Positions 8,818-19,588 are shown, numbered from the stretch's first letter. The stretch: DNA of 64,000 nucleotides from Actinomadura rifamycini DSM 43936 (GCF_000425065.1 NZ_AULB01000003.1:310001-374000), one strand, 5' to 3'. Made by a program: numbers and translations. The notes: generated by a model from the sequence alone, not told the origin.

Positions 8818-8856
8818 CCTGCCGCCGCACCGCGTGACGCGTCCACCGCGTGACGC

Positions 8857-8890
8857 GAGGCCGTCGCCCCCTTCCGGGGGCGGCGGCCTC
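8857..8890. terminator. Bidirectional terminator hairpin
   Basis: GAGGCCGtCGCCCCC, loop TTCC, GGGGGCGgCGGCCTC: a 15-position stem with one mismatch, between the convergent CocE-like gene (stop 8817) and the LigD-type gene, whose stop codon overlaps the stem. Confidence 0.7.
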
Positions 8891-9971
8891 ACTTGTTGTC
8901 GGTGTCCTTGCTGGGCTGGACGCGCTTGGGCTCGCCGGGCATCTTCGGATAGTTCGGCGGGTACGGCATGTCGCCGAGGCCGTGGTCGTTCTCGTCGCGG
9001 TCGGCCAGTTCGAGCAGGGGCTCCAGCGAGAACGCGGCGTCGTCGATGGCGGCGTGCAGGTCGCCGACCTTAGCGAACCGTTCGGGCATCGTCGCGATGG
9101 TGAGGTCGCGCGGGTCGACGTCGCCCAGCTCATCCCAGGTGACGGGCGCCGAGACGGGCGCGTGCGGGGCCGGGCGGACGCTGTAGGCCGAGGCGATCGT
9201 GCGGTCGCGGGCGTTCTGGTTGAAGTCGATGAAGATCTGCTCGCCGCGCTCCTCCTTCCACCAGCGGGTGGTCACCTGGGTCGGGGCGCGCCGCTCGACC
9301 TCGCGGCCGAACGCGAGCGCGGCCCGCCGCACCTCGGTGAACGTCCAGCGCGGCTCGATCCGGATGTAGATGTGCACGCCGGACTTCCCGGACGTCTTGA
9401 CGTAGCCGGTGTAGCCGAGCTCGCCGAGCACGTCGCGGGCGGGGCCGAGCGCGACCCGCACGGCGTCGGCGAAGTCGGTGCCCGGCTGCGGGTCGAGGTC
9501 GATGCGCAGCTCGTCCGGGTGGTCGACGTCGCCCTTGCGGACGGGCCAGGGGTGGAACGTCAGCGTGCCGAGGTTGGCGGCCCAGGCGATCACGGCGACC
9601 TCGGACGGGCACACCTCGTCGGCGTACCGGCCGCTGGGGAACTTGATCCGCGCGGTGGGCACCCAGTCGGGCGCGCCCTTGGGGATGCGCTTCTGGTAGA
9701 ACGCGTCGGACTTGCCCGCGCCCATGCCCGCCTGGCCGCGGGCGTAGTCCTCCCGGGTGGCCATCTTGGCCCCCTCGAAGACACCGGCGGGCCAGCGTTC
9801 CAGCGTGGTCGGCCGGTCGCGGGTGGCGCGCAGGATCCCCTCCCCCACGGCCAGGTAGTACTCCACCAGCTGCCGCTTGGTGTAACCGTGCTGCGGGAAG
9901 TACGGCTTGTCGGGATTGGACACCTTGACGAGCCGATCCCCGACCGGGATCTCGATGAAGGGCGAGGCCAT
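8889..9971 (-). CDS. LigD-type polymerase domain protein (primase-polymerase)
   Basis: Archaeo-eukaryotic primase-like polymerase of the kind fused to ligase in LigD, used in non-homologous end joining or gap filling. Here it stands alone (360 residues), like the stand-alone PolD proteins of mycobacteria. The catalytic DLDP pair is in [10 protein letters not shown] (about residue 158), with [10 protein letters not shown] (about 194) and the third acidic motif in [13 protein letters not shown]. The N-terminal [18 protein letters not shown] resembles the LigD phosphate-binding start. ATG 9969-9971. No ku or ligase is adjacent. It is divergent from msrB with only 60 bases between them. Confidence 0.88.
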   Translation of the reverse strand: MASPFIEIPVGDRLVKVSNPDKPYFPQHGYTKRQLVEYYLAVGEGILRATRDRPTTLERWPAGVFEGAKMATREDYARGQAGMGAGKSDAFYQKRIPKGAPDWVPTARIKFPSGRYADEVCPSEVAVIAWAANLGTLTFHPWPVRKGDVDHPDELRIDLDPQPGTDFADAVRVALGPARDVLGELGYTGYVKTSGKSGVHIYIRIEPRWTFTEVRRAALAFGREVERRAPTQVTTRWWKEERGEQIFIDFNQNARDRTIASAYSVRPAPHAPVSAPVTWDELGDVDPRDLTIATMPERFAKVGDLHAAIDDAAFSLEPLLELADRDENDHGLGDMPYPPNYPKMPGEPKRVQPSKDTDNK

Positions 9972-10031
9972 AGGTGCACGTTAACCCAGGGGTGCGACAT
10001 TCCCCCGGAGGCGCCGGGTACGTTCGAGGGC

Positions 10032-10433
10032 ATGGAGAAGATCCGCAAGAGCGAGGACGAGTGGCGGGCCGAGCTGTCGGCCGAGGAGTACCACGTGCTC
10101 CGGGAGGCGGGCACCGAGAAGCCGTTCACCGGTGAGTACACCGACACGAAGACCGTCGGCGTCTACCGGTGCCGCGCCTGCGGCACCGAGCTGTTCCGGT
10201 CGGAGACCAAGTTCGAGAGCCACTGCGGCTGGCCGTCGTTCTTCGCGCCCGCCGACTCGGACGCGGTCGTCCTGCGCGAGGACCGGTCCCTGGGCATGGT
10301 CCGCACCGAGGTGCTGTGCGCGACGTGCGACTCGCACCTCGGGCACGTGTTCCACGGGGAGGGCTACGGCACCCCGACCGACGACCGCTACTGCATCAAC
10401 TCGATCTCGCTGACCCTCGAGCCCGCCGAGTAA
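10032..10433 (+). CDS. msrB: Peptide-methionine (R)-S-oxide reductase
   Basis: Reduces methionine-R-sulfoxide in proteins. The 133-residue length is standard. Two CxxC zinc motifs are present (CRACG and CATCD), as are the FxSxCGWPSF signature with its conserved cysteine-histidine neighbourhood, and the catalytic cysteine near the end in [15 protein letters not shown] at 10019-10024 sits only 7 bases before ATG 10032, so the transcript may be leaderless, although GAGGG is also present. No msrA is adjacent. Confidence 0.96.
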   Translation: MEKIRKSEDEWRAELSAEEYHVLREAGTEKPFTGEYTDTKTVGVYRCRACGTELFRSETKFESHCGWPSFFAPADSDAVVLREDRSLGMVRTEVLCATCDSHLGHVFHGEGYGTPTDDRYCINSISLTLEPAE

Positions 10434-10522
10434 CGCCGGTCGGCGCGGCCGGGCGAATTCCGGCAAACCCCCCGAGCGTGCCGCGCGTCCAAGAGGCGAC
10501 GGCACGCCCTGAGGGGGTCCCC

Positions 10523-11140
10523 ATGCACGGTCCCTACGAGATCGCGTTCCTGTCCGGCCGCCAGAAGCGCGTCGTGCAGACGGCGCTGCTGGCGCTGTAC
10601 GAGCGGGGCGTCGTCCGGGTGTCCCGGCTGACGCACCGCGTCGACACCGCCGTCCGCGAGGACGACGACGCCCCCGCGCTCCACCCGGTGGAGGCGGCGC
10701 TGCTGAAGAAGGTGCCGCGCACCGGAACGCCGCTGGCCGACCTGCTCGTCTTCGCCGGGACGGCCGACGCGGTGTGGGACGTCTGCGACGCCCTGATCGA
10801 CGGCGGGCTGCTGGGCGCGGGGTTCCCGCGCCGGCTCCGGCCGACGCGCGAGGGCCGCGCCGTCCTGGCGGCCGCGCGGCGGGGCGTCCTGCCCGGTTTC
10901 CCGCCCGGCGGGACGTCCGCGGACGTCGGGCGGCTCGCCGCGCTCGGGCCGTCCGCCGTCGAGGACGCCAAGATGCGCGCGGTGCTCTGCGAGCCGCCCC
11001 CGAAGCGGGTGCGCCTCTCGCGCGGCGGTTTCCGCTCGCGCGGGTGGAACGGTCTCGACCCCGCGTCGGTCGACCTGCGGTACGGCCACGGCGGCGACCC
11101 CGGCGGCGACGACTCCGGCGGCGGGGGCGGCGCCCCCTGA
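10523..11140 (+). CDS. TIGR04222-like hypothetical protein
   Basis: 205 residues starting MHGPYEIAFLSGRQKRVVQ, then TALLALYERGVVRVS. This start is typical of the cytoplasmic part of actinobacterial TIGR04222 membrane proteins, which fold like small winged helices; LHPVEAALLKKV and the GGLL block repeat that theme. The C-terminus is rich in Gly and Asp (GGDDSGGGGG). I see no membrane segment, unlike many relatives. Function unknown. A ribosome site GAGGGGG precedes ATG 10523. Confidence 0.75.
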   Translation: MHGPYEIAFLSGRQKRVVQTALLALYERGVVRVSRLTHRVDTAVREDDDAPALHPVEAALLKKVPRTGTPLADLLVFAGTADAVWDVCDALIDGGLLGAGFPRRLRPTREGRAVLAAARRGVLPGFPPGGTSADVGRLAALGPSAVEDAKMRAVLCEPPPKRVRLSRGGFRSRGWNGLDPASVDLRYGHGGDPGGDDSGGGGGAP

Positions 11141-11171
11141 CGGCCGGTCCTGACGGCCGGTCCCGGCGGGC

Positions 11172-11192
11172 GGCCGCCGGGCGCCGGCGGCC
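11172..11192. terminator. Hairpin between convergent genes
   Basis: GGCCGCCGG (11172-11180), loop GCG, CCGGCGGCC (11184-11192), abutting the hemQ stop codon at 11193. A direct repeat TGACGGCCGGTCC occurs twice just upstream. Confidence 0.55.
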
Positions 11193-11891
11193 CTACGGGA
11201 GGGACGCGATGAGCTCGCCCAGCGGCTTGCGGCGGCCCGTGTAGAACGGGATCTCCTCACGCGTGTGCAGGCGGGCCTTCGCGCCGCGCAGGTGCCGCAT
11301 GAGGTCGACGATCCGGTGCAGTTCGTCGGCCTCGAAGGCGAGCATCCACTCGAAGTCGCCGAGCGCGAACGCCGAGACGGTGTTCGCGCGGACGTCCGGG
11401 TAGTCGCGGGCCATCTTGCCGTGCTCGGCGAGCATGGCGCGGCGCTCCTCGTCCGGCAGCAGGTACCACTCCAGGGACCGGACGAACGGGTACACGCACA
11501 CGTACGCGCGGGGCTCCTCGTCGGCGAGGAACGCGGGGATGTGGCTCTTGTTGAACTCGGCCGGGCGGTGCAGCGCCATCTGCGACCAGACGGGCTCGCT
11601 CGCGCGGCCCATGGCGGTGCGGCGGAACCGGCCGTAGACCTCCTGGAGGTCGTCGGAGCTCGGCGCGTGCCACCAGAACATGTAGTCGGCGTCGGCGCGG
11701 AGCCCGGCGACGTCGTAGAGGCCGCGGGTGGTGACGTCCTTGCGGGCCGCCTGGTCCAGGAGGTCCTGCACCTCGGCGGCGTCCTTCTCGGCGATCTCGC
11801 CCGGGCGCGCCACCCGGAAGACCGACCACATGGTGTAGCGGATCTGCTTGTTCAGGTCGCGGGCCTTCGGCTTCGCCGCGGACTCGGTCAT
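11193..11891 (-). CDS. hemQ: Coproheme decarboxylase (HemQ/ChdC)
   Basis: Last step of the coproporphyrin-dependent haem pathway of Gram-positive bacteria: two oxidative decarboxylations turn coproheme into protohaem. 232 residues of the chlorite-dismutase superfamily. The YTMWSVFRV start, [29 protein letters not shown] (with the catalytic tyrosine region) and FEWMLAFE are typical. Start ATG 11889-11891 overlaps the hemY stop by 4 bases (ATGA), so the two are translationally coupled in one operon. Confidence 0.95.
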   Translation of the reverse strand: MTESAAKPKARDLNKQIRYTMWSVFRVARPGEIAEKDAAEVQDLLDQAARKDVTTRGLYDVAGLRADADYMFWWHAPSSDDLQEVYGRFRRTAMGRASEPVWSQMALHRPAEFNKSHIPAFLADEEPRAYVCVYPFVRSLEWYLLPDEERRAMLAEHGKMARDYPDVRANTVSAFALGDFEWMLAFEADELHRIVDLMRHLRGAKARLHTREEIPFYTGRRKPLGELIASLP

Positions 11892-13306
11892 CTCGCTGCT
11901 CCTTCTCGACTGCGCAGGTGGTCCAGCACCCGGTCGGCCGCCGCGCGCGCCGTGGCGAGGCACGCGGGGACGCCGAGGCCGTCGTAGGCCGCGCCCGCGA
12001 CGGCCAGCCCGGGCTGCGCGGCGACCGCCGCGCGGACCCGGGCGACGCGGTCGGCGTGGCCGACGTTGTACTGCGGGAGCCCGCCGCCCCAGCGGGTCAC
12101 CCGGGTGGCGGCGGGCACGTCGGCGGCGCCGCAGGTCGCGGCCAGCTCCGCCGTCGCCGCCGCGATCAGCTCCTCGTCGGTCCGCTGCAGGGTGTGCTCC
12201 TCGCCGAACCGGCCGAGGGAGCACCGCACGGCGACGAGGCCGGGCTCGCGGTCGCGCAGGTGGGGCCATTTCACGGAGCTGAACGTCACGGCCTTCACCC
12301 CGTTGGTGTTCTCCACGGCCGGGACGAGGTAGCCGCTGCCCGCCGGGAGCGACGGGAACGCCGCGACGGGGTAGACGAGGGTGACGATCGCCATGCTCGC
12401 GTACTCGATCCCGGCGAGCGCGCTCGCGGCGGCGGGCACGTCGGGCTCCAGCAGCCGCGCGGCGGGCGCGGCCGGGACCGCGACCACCACCGCGTCGGCG
12501 TCCAGGGCCTCGGGCGCCCGCGCGGGCCCGACCGTGAGGCGCCAGCCGTCCGGGCGGCGCCGCAGCTCGCGGACCATCGCGCCGGTGCGGACGGTGCCGC
12601 CCGCGGCGGCCAGGTCGTCGGCGACCAGCCCGGGCAGCGCGCCGAGGCCGCCGGGGAGGCTGGCGAAGACGGGGCCGGGGTCCTTCGGGGCGGCGTCGCG
12701 GACGCTCTGCACCGCGTCGATCAGCGACCGGTGGGACCGCGCGGCGGCGGCGACGGCCGGCATCGTCGCCTCGAACGACAGCAGCTCGGTGCGGCCCGCG
12801 TAGACGCCGCCGAGCAGCGGCTCGACGAGCCGGTCGACGACCTCGGAGCCGACGCGGGCGCCGATGTAGTCGGCGACGGACACGTCGGCGCCGAGCGGCG
12901 TCTCGGGCAGGACGCGGTCGAGGGGCACCCGGGCGAGCCCGGCCGGGGACAGCACCTGCGCCGCGGCGAGCGCCTTGAGGTCGGAGGGGACGCCCATCAC
13001 CTGGCCGGACGGGATGGGGCGGAGCGCGCCGCGGCTGCGGATGCCCGACGAGGTGGTGCCGGGGTGCACCAGATCGTCGGTGCGGCCGAGTTCGCGGAGG
13101 AGGCCGAGGCCCTCGGGACGGCGCGCGAGCATCGACTCGGCGCCCTCGTCGACCGGGAGCCCGGCGATCTCGCCGACGCGCAGCTTTCCGCCGATCCGGG
13201 GGGAGCCCTCCAGCACGGTCGTCCGGACGCCCGCACGGGCGAGGAGGCGTGCTGCGGCGAGGCCCGCGATGCCGCCTCCGATGACGACGGCATGGGACGT
13301 GGTCAT
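11888..13306 (-). CDS. hemY: Coproporphyrinogen III oxidase (HemY/HemG-type flavoprotein)
   Basis: FAD enzyme that oxidises coproporphyrinogen III to coproporphyrin III in the Gram-positive haem route; older annotations say protoporphyrinogen oxidase. 472 residues. The N-terminal dinucleotide motif [16 protein letters not shown] is at residues 7-22, followed by the PRIGGKLRV and VDEGAESML elements of the family and the C-terminal FAD motif in [18 protein letters not shown]. Start ATG 13304-13306 follows GGTGGAG. The coupled hemQ downstream supports the coproporphyrin route. hemE lies 2.5 kb away on the same strand. Confidence 0.93.
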   Translation of the reverse strand: MTTSHAVVIGGGIAGLAAARLLARAGVRTTVLEGSPRIGGKLRVGEIAGLPVDEGAESMLARRPEGLGLLRELGRTDDLVHPGTTSSGIRSRGALRPIPSGQVMGVPSDLKALAAAQVLSPAGLARVPLDRVLPETPLGADVSVADYIGARVGSEVVDRLVEPLLGGVYAGRTELLSFEATMPAVAAAARSHRSLIDAVQSVRDAAPKDPGPVFASLPGGLGALPGLVADDLAAAGGTVRTGAMVRELRRRPDGWRLTVGPARAPEALDADAVVVAVPAAPAARLLEPDVPAAASALAGIEYASMAIVTLVYPVAAFPSLPAGSGYLVPAVENTNGVKAVTFSSVKWPHLRDREPGLVAVRCSLGRFGEEHTLQRTDEELIAAATAELAATCGAADVPAATRVTRWGGGLPQYNVGHADRVARVRAAVAAQPGLAVAGAAYDGLGVPACLATARAAADRVLDHLRSREGAAR

Positions 13307-13430
13307 GTCTCCACCTTTCCAGACGCCCCGCCGGATCGTGCACCGGGGCGCCCGCTGCGGGGCCGGGCCGTGCCCGTTTTGTGCCCCGGATGACAAGCGG
13401 ACGACACTCCGCCAGTGAATACTGGCACCC

Positions 13431-14615
13431 ATGGACTTCCGGATCTTCCTCCGCCGCACGGGCGCGGGCGTCGGCGCGCTGTGCACCGGCCTCGCGCTGG
13501 CCGTGCCCCCGGCCGCCGCCGCCCCCGCCGTGCCCGCCGCCCCCGCCGCGGCGGCCGGTGCCGCCGCCGAGACCGTCGGGCTCTCCTCCGTCGGACTCCC
13601 GTTCTTCTGGCCCAACAACTACCTGTACGGCCTCGCCGCCGCTTCCCCCGACAGCGTCTGGATCAGCGGCGTCCAGGGCGAGCTCGTCGTGCCCGGCCCC
13701 ATCCCCGGCACGGGCCGGACCGTCCCCGGCAACCCGGTGGTGCGCCGCTGGACGGGCGACCGCTGGGTCGAGTACGACCTCGGCGGCCTGTCCCGCCGCG
13801 GCACCATCACCGGCGTGCACACCGCCGGGCCGGAGGACGTCTGGATCAACGGCACCCGCTACCTGGACGGGTCGGCCTGGGAGGGCTACCCCAGCGAGCC
13901 GTACGTCGCCCGCTTCACCGGGACCGCCTTCACGGAGGTCGACCTCCCGGAGGGCGCGACCTCCGCCGGGCTCCGGGTGCGGGGCTCGGACGTCTGGCTG
14001 CTGAGCGACGGCGGCGTCTACCGCCGGACGGGCGACGCGTGGACGCACGTGGCGCCGCCGGCCTTCGAGCCGAACGCGCTGGGCTCCATCGACATCCGCG
14101 CGGACGGCGACATGTGGGCGCTGGGCCGCGACCGGCGCGGCGACGGGACGGTCGCGCGCCGCTTCGACGGCCGCGCGTGGCACGACGTCCCGATCGAGCA
14201 GCCCCCGGGATCGGCGTCGCTGACGAGCGTGCTCGGGGTGTCGCCCACCGAGGCGTGGGCCGTCGGCACCAACCGCCGCACGTCCCCCGCCACGCCCGTC
14301 ATCATGCGCTGGGACGGCGCCTCCTGGACGAACGTGGAGCCGCCCGCGGGCCTCAACGAGCTGGACGAGCTCGTTGAGGGACCGGACGGCACCGTCTGGG
14401 CCCAGGGCCACTCCCTGCACGAGCCCGCCGAGCCCGGGCTGCTGCGCCTCGCCGGCGGGACGTGGGAGCGGGTGCGGACGACCCCGGCGCCGAACCGGGA
14501 CAACTTCAACGGGCGGGCGCTGGCCTTCGTCCCGGGCACCGGCGACCTGTGGCTGCTGGGGACCGTCGACATCGGCGGGCCGATGGTGCTGACCGGCCGG
14601 GCCGCGGGCCGCTGA
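13431..14615 (+). CDS. Secreted beta-propeller-like protein
   Basis: 394 residues with an N-terminal export signal ([20 protein letters not shown], then an alanine/proline-rich stretch). The mature part has repeated short units ending in VW-x-x-G or AWAVG (SVWISG, DVWINGT, DVWLLSD, DMWALGR, EAWAVGT, TVWAQGH, DLWLLGT), spaced about 40-60 residues apart. This is the look of a six- or seven-bladed propeller used for binding. No catalytic residues are obvious. ATG 13431 has a poor ribosome site. Divergent from hemY; function unknown. Confidence 0.75.
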   Translation: MDFRIFLRRTGAGVGALCTGLALAVPPAAAAPAVPAAPAAAAGAAAETVGLSSVGLPFFWPNNYLYGLAAASPDSVWISGVQGELVVPGPIPGTGRTVPGNPVVRRWTGDRWVEYDLGGLSRRGTITGVHTAGPEDVWINGTRYLDGSAWEGYPSEPYVARFTGTAFTEVDLPEGATSAGLRVRGSDVWLLSDGGVYRRTGDAWTHVAPPAFEPNALGSIDIRADGDMWALGRDRRGDGTVARRFDGRAWHDVPIEQPPGSASLTSVLGVSPTEAWAVGTNRRTSPATPVIMRWDGASWTNVEPPAGLNELDELVEGPDGTVWAQGHSLHEPAEPGLLRLAGGTWERVRTTPAPNRDNFNGRALAFVPGTGDLWLLGTVDIGGPMVLTGRAAGR

Positions 14616-14743
14616 CCGGCCGGCCCGCCCGGGTCGCGGCCGGCCCGGCGGGGGCGCCGGCCGTGACCCGGGCGTGCCCGGTTCGTGCCCGGATCGCGAC
14701 GCGCCCCGCGGAACGGTGATCTGCGCCACCCCGTCGAAGCCGC

Positions 14744-15853
14744 ATGCGGATCGCGAGAAGCGTCAGGCAAGCGACATTCGTGGTGGTCACTCTGCTCCTG
14801 GCCGGGCTGCTCGCCGGCTGCTCGGGCGGGAGCGACACGGCGGGCTCCGCGCCCGCCGAGGCCCGCGACGAGGGGACCCGGCAGGGCGGCGGCGCCGCCC
14901 CGCAGAAGGAACGGCACACCTCCGGCGGCGAGGAGGACGGCGGGACCGGCGGGGAGCGGGGCGCCCGCGGGTCGGACGCGAAGCTGCCGTCCGCGGCCCG
15001 CGCCGTCGTCTACACGTCCGAGCTCAGGGTGCGCGCGGACGACGTGGAGAAGGCCGCGGGCAGGACCAAGCAGCTCGCCGCGGCGGCGGGCGGGTACGTG
15101 GGGCGCGAGTCGGCGAGCAGCAGCCCGCCGCGCGCGGAGATCACCCTGCGGGTCCCCGCGGACCGCTACGCGGACCTGCTGGCGCGGCTGGGTTCGGAGC
15201 TGGGCGAGAAGCTGTCGCTGACGCAGGAGGCGGAGGACGTCACGGCGGAGGTCGCCGACGTGGAGAGCCGCGTCCGGTCGGCGGAGGCCACGCTCGCGTC
15301 GTTCCGCAAGCTGCTGGAGCGCGCCGACTCCCTCGACGAGATCATGAAGCTGGAGGACGAGATCTCCGACCGGGAGTCGGACCTGGAGTCGCTGCAGGCC
15401 CGGCACAAGGCCCTCCAGGAGAGCACCAGCTACGCGACCCTCACCGTCACCCTGGTCGGCAAGGCCGAGCCGAAGGCCGAGCCCGAGAAGGAGGAGGCGG
15501 GCGGCTTCCTCGGCGGCCTGCGGGACGGTTGGGACGCGTTCAGCACGTTCGCCGGCGGGCTCGCGACCATGCTCGGCTGGCTGCTGCCGTTCCTCGTCAC
15601 GCTCGCGGTCTTGGCCGTCCCGGTCTACCTGCTCCGGCACCGCCTGCGCGCGCGGTTCCGCGCGTGGTTCCGCGCGCTGGCGAACCCGAGCGGGCCTCTC
15701 GCGCCCGCGCCGCACGTCCCGGGCGCCCCGCACGTCCCGGGCGGCGCGCCGGGTGCCCCGGGTCCGGGTGCCCCGGGTCCGGGCGTCCCGCCGTCGCAGC
15801 CGTCCGGCCCGCCGCCCTCGGGCGACACCGGCGGCACCGGCGGGAAGCCCTGA
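14744..15853 (+). CDS. DUF4349 lipoprotein
   Basis: 369-residue lipoprotein: signal ending in the lipobox LLAGCSGG (cysteine near residue 26), a charged low-complexity linker, then the DUF4349 domain (about 85-245) containing [26 protein letters not shown] and a coiled-coil stretch with [15 protein letters not shown] and [18 protein letters not shown]-terminal membrane segment ([19 protein letters not shown], about 280-300) is followed by basic residues and a Gly/Pro repeat tail ([12 protein letters not shown]). Thus it is anchored at both ends. Function of DUF4349 is unknown. Ends 12 bases from the convergent hemE stop. Confidence 0.85.
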   Translation: MRIARSVRQATFVVVTLLLAGLLAGCSGGSDTAGSAPAEARDEGTRQGGGAAPQKERHTSGGEEDGGTGGERGARGSDAKLPSAARAVVYTSELRVRADDVEKAAGRTKQLAAAAGGYVGRESASSSPPRAEITLRVPADRYADLLARLGSELGEKLSLTQEAEDVTAEVADVESRVRSAEATLASFRKLLERADSLDEIMKLEDEISDRESDLESLQARHKALQESTSYATLTVTLVGKAEPKAEPEKEEAGGFLGGLRDGWDAFSTFAGGLATMLGWLLPFLVTLAVLAVPVYLLRHRLRARFRAWFRALANPSGPLAPAPHVPGAPHVPGGAPGAPGPGAPGPGVPPSQPSGPPPSGDTGGTGGKP

Positions 15854-15865
15854 CCGGTGCGGACG

Positions 15866-16906
15866 TCAGGAAAGGCGTTCCGCGCTCGCCTCGTGGACCA
15901 GGTCCGCGAGCCGGGCCAGGACGTCGGGATTCGTCGACGGCAGCACGCCGTGCCCGAGGTTGAAGATATGCCCCTCCGCCGTGCGGCCGCGGGCGAGGAC
16001 GTCGCGCGCGCGCTCCTCGACCGTCTCCCACGGGGCGAACAGGATCGCCGGGTCGAGGTTGCCCTGGAGGGCCTTGCCGGGCTCGACGCGGCCGACGGCC
16101 TCGTCCAGCGGCACCCGCCAGTCGACGCCGACGACGTCCGCGCCCGCCTCGCCCATCGGGCCGAGCAGCTCGCCGGTGCCGACGCCGAAGTGGATGCGCG
16201 GGACGCCCAGCGGCTCCATCGCCGCGAAGATGCGGCGGGTGTGCGGCAGCACCGACGCGCGGTAGTCCTGCTCGGCGACCGCCCCCACCCAGGAGTCGAA
16301 CAGCTGGACGGCGCTCGCGCCCGCGGCGACCTGGATCTTCAGGAACTCGATCGTGAGGTCGGCGAGCCGCTCCATGAGGGCGGACCACAGCTCGGGCTCG
16401 CCGTACATCATGGCCTTGGTGCGCTCGTGGTTCTTGGACGGGCCGCCCTCGATCAGGTACGAGGCGAGCGTGAACGGGCCGCCCGCGAAGCCGATCAGCG
16501 GCGTGCCGCCCAGCTCGCCGACGAGGCCCGCGACGGCCTCGCTCACGTACGGGACGTCGTCCGGTTCGAGCGGGCGGAGCGCGCCCAGGTCCGCCGCGTC
16601 CCGGATCGGGTCGGCGATCACCGGGCCGACGCCCGGCTTGATGTCGAGGTCCACGCCGATCGCCCGGAGCGGCACCATGATGTCGCTGAAGAAGATCGCG
16701 GCGTCCACGGCGTACCGGCGCACCGGCTGCATCGTGATCTCGACGATCATGTCGGGCCGGGTGCAGGACTCCAGCATCGGCACGCCTTCGCGCACCCGCA
16801 GGTACTCCGGCAGCGACCGTCCCGCCTGCCGCATGAACCACACCGGCGTGTGCTCGACGGGCAGGCGGCGGCAGGCGCGCAGGAACGGGCTCTCGTTGGC
16901 AACCAC
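15866..16906 (-). CDS. hemE: Uroporphyrinogen III decarboxylase
   Basis: Converts uroporphyrinogen III to coproporphyrinogen III, the substrate that hemY uses. 346 residues. The signature [14 protein letters not shown] is near residues 22-35, followed by [30 protein letters not shown] and the C-terminal [17 protein letters not shown] chose GTG 16904-16906 because it gives the family's N-terminus ([14 protein letters not shown]) and usual length; the open frame runs further upstream but with no similarity. GGGA lies 9 bases upstream. With hemY-hemQ nearby, all three support the coproporphyrin pathway. Confidence 0.94.
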   Translation of the reverse strand: MVANESPFLRACRRLPVEHTPVWFMRQAGRSLPEYLRVREGVPMLESCTRPDMIVEITMQPVRRYAVDAAIFFSDIMVPLRAIGVDLDIKPGVGPVIADPIRDAADLGALRPLEPDDVPYVSEAVAGLVGELGGTPLIGFAGGPFTLASYLIEGGPSKNHERTKAMMYGEPELWSALMERLADLTIEFLKIQVAAGASAVQLFDSWVGAVAEQDYRASVLPHTRRIFAAMEPLGVPRIHFGVGTGELLGPMGEAGADVVGVDWRVPLDEAVGRVEPGKALQGNLDPAILFAPWETVEERARDVLARGRTAEGHIFNLGHGVLPSTNPDVLARLADLVHEASAERLS

Positions 16907-17099
16907 GTCTGAGATGGTCCCACGAAACCCGTACGGCCACGCACCGGCCCCGCACTCCGGCGGAGCGCGTAGAGTCCGGCGCGGCGACGCGCGTACGCCC
17001 GGCGGGCGCATGAAGTTCCGGACACGCCGAGCGAAGTCCCGCATTCTGTCGGCGGCTCGTGCCAACGTGATCCGTGTCATAGGTGAGGGAGGTTCCCCC

Positions 17100-17333
17100 T
17101 TGTACTGCTCCACCTGCGGTGATGAACGTATGTTCGAGCAGCCGCCGTGTCCCGACGGGCACGGCCCCGACTGTCCGGAGCGCGCGTGCGTCGACTGCGG
17201 TACGGCCGTCCTGGTCGGTCCCGACCCGGCCCCCGATCCCGCGCGCGCCCGCGACGACGCCCCCTCCCGCCCGTCCGCCCGCCGCACCGCCGGCGCGTCC
17301 GGCGGCGGCGCCTCCACGCGGACCGCGGCCTGA
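17100..17333 (+). CDS. Small zinc-ribbon protein
   Basis: 77 residues from TTG 17100, which follows GAGGGAGG (17084-17091) by 8 bases. The N-terminal half reads CSTCG...CPDGHGPDC...CVDCG: three CxxC-like or CxnC pairs plus a histidine, suggesting two small zinc sites. The second half is a disordered Pro/Arg/Ala tail. A cysteine-rich protein of this kind lies beside hemE and the DUF3000 gene in many streptomycetes, to my knowledge. Role unknown; redox or metal sensing is possible but unproved. Confidence 0.65.
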   Translation: MYCSTCGDERMFEQPPCPDGHGPDCPERACVDCGTAVLVGPDPAPDPARARDDAPSRPSARRTAGASGGGASTRTAA

Positions 17334-17469
17334 CCGGCCCGGCCCCCGAAACGAAACAACCTGTGCTGTGCCTGTTCCCCCTCCATCTCCGCCCGTCGCC
17401 GCGCGCGGCGGCCACCCGATCCGGCGTCGCCTTCCGGACGCCCGCCCGCACGCCCCGGCCGGTGCGCCC

Positions 17470-18036
17470 GTGACGCCGCCCGCCTTCCAGCGGGTCCTCG
17501 ACACGTTCCGCGAGATCCTCGAGGCCCCGGCCGTCCGGCCGGAGCTCGACCTCGAGGACATGCCCGCCCCGCAGCGGCTCGCGCCGCACGCGGCGGCGCT
17601 GTCCGGCAGCGTCTACCGCGACGACGACACCGAGGTCGCCACCGGGCGGCTCATCGTCCTGTACGACCCGGAGGGCCAGGACGGCTGGACGAACGGGTTC
17701 CGCGTCGTCGCCTACATCCGCGCCGACCTCGAGCCCGACATCGCCGCGGACGAGCTGATCGGCTCCGTCGCGTGGGACTGGCTGCTCGAGGCCCTCGAAC
17801 CGGTCGGCTACGCGGGCGTGTCCGGGACGATCACCCGTGCGGTCTCCGAGAGCTTCGGCGACAAGCACGGCGAGCCGTCCACCACCGAACTCGAACTGCG
17901 CGCCTCGTGGTCCCCGACCGGCGACGACGTGGCCGGTCACGTCGCCGCGTGGATCGAGGTCATGTGCACGACGGCGGGCCTGCCGCCCACCGGAGTCGCC
18001 GCGCTGCCGGGCGGACCCGGCGGCGGAGGCGGCTGA
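17470..18036 (+). CDS. DUF3000 protein
   Basis: 188 residues: [19 protein letters not shown] at the start, [17 protein letters not shown], then [20 protein letters not shown] and [17 protein letters not shown], all typical of the actinobacterial DUF3000 family. No enzyme motif is seen. I chose GTG 17470 because it starts right at the conserved block; the frame is open upstream to 17083 but would overlap the zinc-ribbon gene. Followed closely by ribonuclease D. hemE-DUF3000-RNase D is a conserved actinobacterial neighbourhood. Confidence 0.85.
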   Translation: MTPPAFQRVLDTFREILEAPAVRPELDLEDMPAPQRLAPHAAALSGSVYRDDDTEVATGRLIVLYDPEGQDGWTNGFRVVAYIRADLEPDIAADELIGSVAWDWLLEALEPVGYAGVSGTITRAVSESFGDKHGEPSTTELELRASWSPTGDDVAGHVAAWIEVMCTTAGLPPTGVAALPGGPGGGGG

Positions 18037-18055
18037 GCGACGTACGGTAGGGGGC

Positions 18056-19546
18056 GTGAGCACAGCGTCCGAAACCGAGGCGGCGGGGGAGAACACGGAA
18101 ATCGTGGGAATGTCCGAGACGCGCGCCACCGGCCCCGACGGTGGTTCCGGCGCGCGGAAGGCGGCCGGGAGCGTTCCAGACCCCACCGGGGGCGACCCGC
18201 CCGCCACCGATGCGTCCGCCGTCCCCGGCGTCTCCGGCGCCGTGGCGACCGGCACCGAGACGTCCGGAGCCGGGGCTTCCGGCGCCGGGACCGGCGGCGG
18301 CGAAGCGTCGAAAGGGCCTCCCGAAGGCGCGCCGGCGGCCGTCCCGCTGCTGGAGCCGCGCGAGGGCGTCCCGCCCGTCGTGGCCGACGCCGCCGAGCTG
18401 GAACGCGTCATCGCCGCGTTCGCCGCCGGGCACGGCCCGGTCGCGGTCGACGCCGAGCGCGCGTCCGGCTACCGGTACGGGCAGCGCGCCTACCTGGTCC
18501 AGCTCCGCCGCGCCGGGGCCGGCACCGCGCTGATCGACCCGGTGGCCTGCCCCGACCTGTCCGGGCTGGACGCCGCGCTCGCCGACGCCGAGATCGTCCT
18601 GCACGCCGCCAACCAGGACCTGCCGTGCCTCGCCGAGGTCGGGCTCGTCCCCCGGCGGCTGTTCGACACCGAGCTGGCCGGGCGCCTGCTCGGCTACCCC
18701 CGGGTCGGGCTCGGCTCCATGGTCGAGAACGTGCTCGGCTTCCTGCTGGAGAAGGGGTACTCGGCGGCCGACTGGTCCAGCCGCCCCCTCCCCGAGGACT
18801 GGCTGCGCTACGCGGCGCTGGACGTCGAGCTGCTCGTCGAGCTGCGCGACGCCCTGCACGGCGAGCTGGCGGCGGCCGGGAAGCTCGAATGGGCGCTGGA
18901 GGAGTTCGCGGCGATCCTCGCGACGCCGCCGAAGCCGCCGCGCGCCGACCCGTGGCGGCGCACGTCCGGGATCCACCGGATCCGCAACCGGCGGGCGCTC
19001 GCGATCGTCCGGTCCGTGTGGGAGATGCGCGACAAGATCGCGCGGGAGCGGGACCTGTCCCCCGGCCGGGTGCTGCAGGACGCCGCCATCATCGAGCTCG
19101 CGCAGCAGGCCCCGCAGACGCTCGCCGACCTGCAGGCCCTCCCCGCCATGCGGGGCCGCGCCGCCCGGCGGCACCAGTCGGCGTGGCTGCGCGCCGTCTC
19201 CCGCGCCCGCGAGCTGCCCGACCGGCGGCTGCCCGCCGCGAACGTCCCCGGCGACGGCCCCCCGCCCGCGCACCGCTGGGCCGACCGCGACCCCGAGGCC
19301 GCGAAGCGGCTCACCGCCGCGCGCGCCGTCGTCGCCGGCCTCGCCGAGGACAACTCGATGCCCGCGGAGAACCTGCTGCAGCCCGACGTGGTCCGGCGCC
19401 TCGCGTGGACGCCGCCGGACGAGCCGTCCGCGTCGGTGGTCGGCGCGGAGCTGCGGCGGCTCGGGGCGCGCCGCTGGCAGGCGGCGCTCACCGCGCAGCC
19501 GATCGCGCGCGCGTTCCTGCGGCTGGAGACCAAAGGCGATCTGTGA
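18056..19546 (+). CDS. rnd: Ribonuclease D (DEDDy 3'-5' exonuclease with HRDC domain)
   Basis: 3'-5' exoribonuclease for RNA maturation or turnover. After about 97 low-complexity, Gly/Ala/Thr-rich residues comes the exonuclease domain: motif I VAVDAERASGYRYG, motif II HAANQDLPCLAE, motif III YAALDVELL. Then follows an HRDC domain (IVRSVWEMRDKIARERDLSP and LADLQALPAMRGRA). 496 residues from GTG 18056; a -10-like TACGGT just upstream suggests a leaderless transcript. An internal ATG near 18110 would shorten only the disordered arm. Ends at a strong hairpin. Confidence 0.88.
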   Translation: MSTASETEAAGENTEIVGMSETRATGPDGGSGARKAAGSVPDPTGGDPPATDASAVPGVSGAVATGTETSGAGASGAGTGGGEASKGPPEGAPAAVPLLEPREGVPPVVADAAELERVIAAFAAGHGPVAVDAERASGYRYGQRAYLVQLRRAGAGTALIDPVACPDLSGLDAALADAEIVLHAANQDLPCLAEVGLVPRRLFDTELAGRLLGYPRVGLGSMVENVLGFLLEKGYSAADWSSRPLPEDWLRYAALDVELLVELRDALHGELAAAGKLEWALEEFAAILATPPKPPRADPWRRTSGIHRIRNRRALAIVRSVWEMRDKIARERDLSPGRVLQDAAIIELAQQAPQTLADLQALPAMRGRAARRHQSAWLRAVSRARELPDRRLPAANVPGDGPPPAHRWADRDPEAAKRLTAARAVVAGLAEDNSMPAENLLQPDVVRRLAWTPPDEPSASVVGAELRRLGARRWQAALTAQPIARAFLRLETKGDL

Positions 19547-19557
19547 CGTCCGCCGGC

Positions 19558-19586
19558 GCCCTCCCCGGCCGCGCGCCGGGGAGGGC
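19558..19586. terminator. Bidirectional terminator hairpin
   Basis: GCCCTCCCCGG (19558-19568) pairs with CCGGGGAGGGC (19576-19586), with a 7-base loop. It lies between the convergent RNase D gene and the gene at 19589. Confidence 0.7.
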
Positions 19587-19588
19587 CG

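Noticed and set aside
11193..14729. A 1178-codon minus-strand frame covering hemQ, hemY and beyond
   Set aside because: Only its last 232 codons are hemQ; upstream it is out of frame with hemY and antisense to the propeller gene.
17083..17469. In-frame upstream extension of the DUF3000 protein
   Set aside because: The 129 added codons are Pro/Arg/Ala-rich, overlap the zinc-ribbon gene, and lack similarity; the domain starts at 17470.
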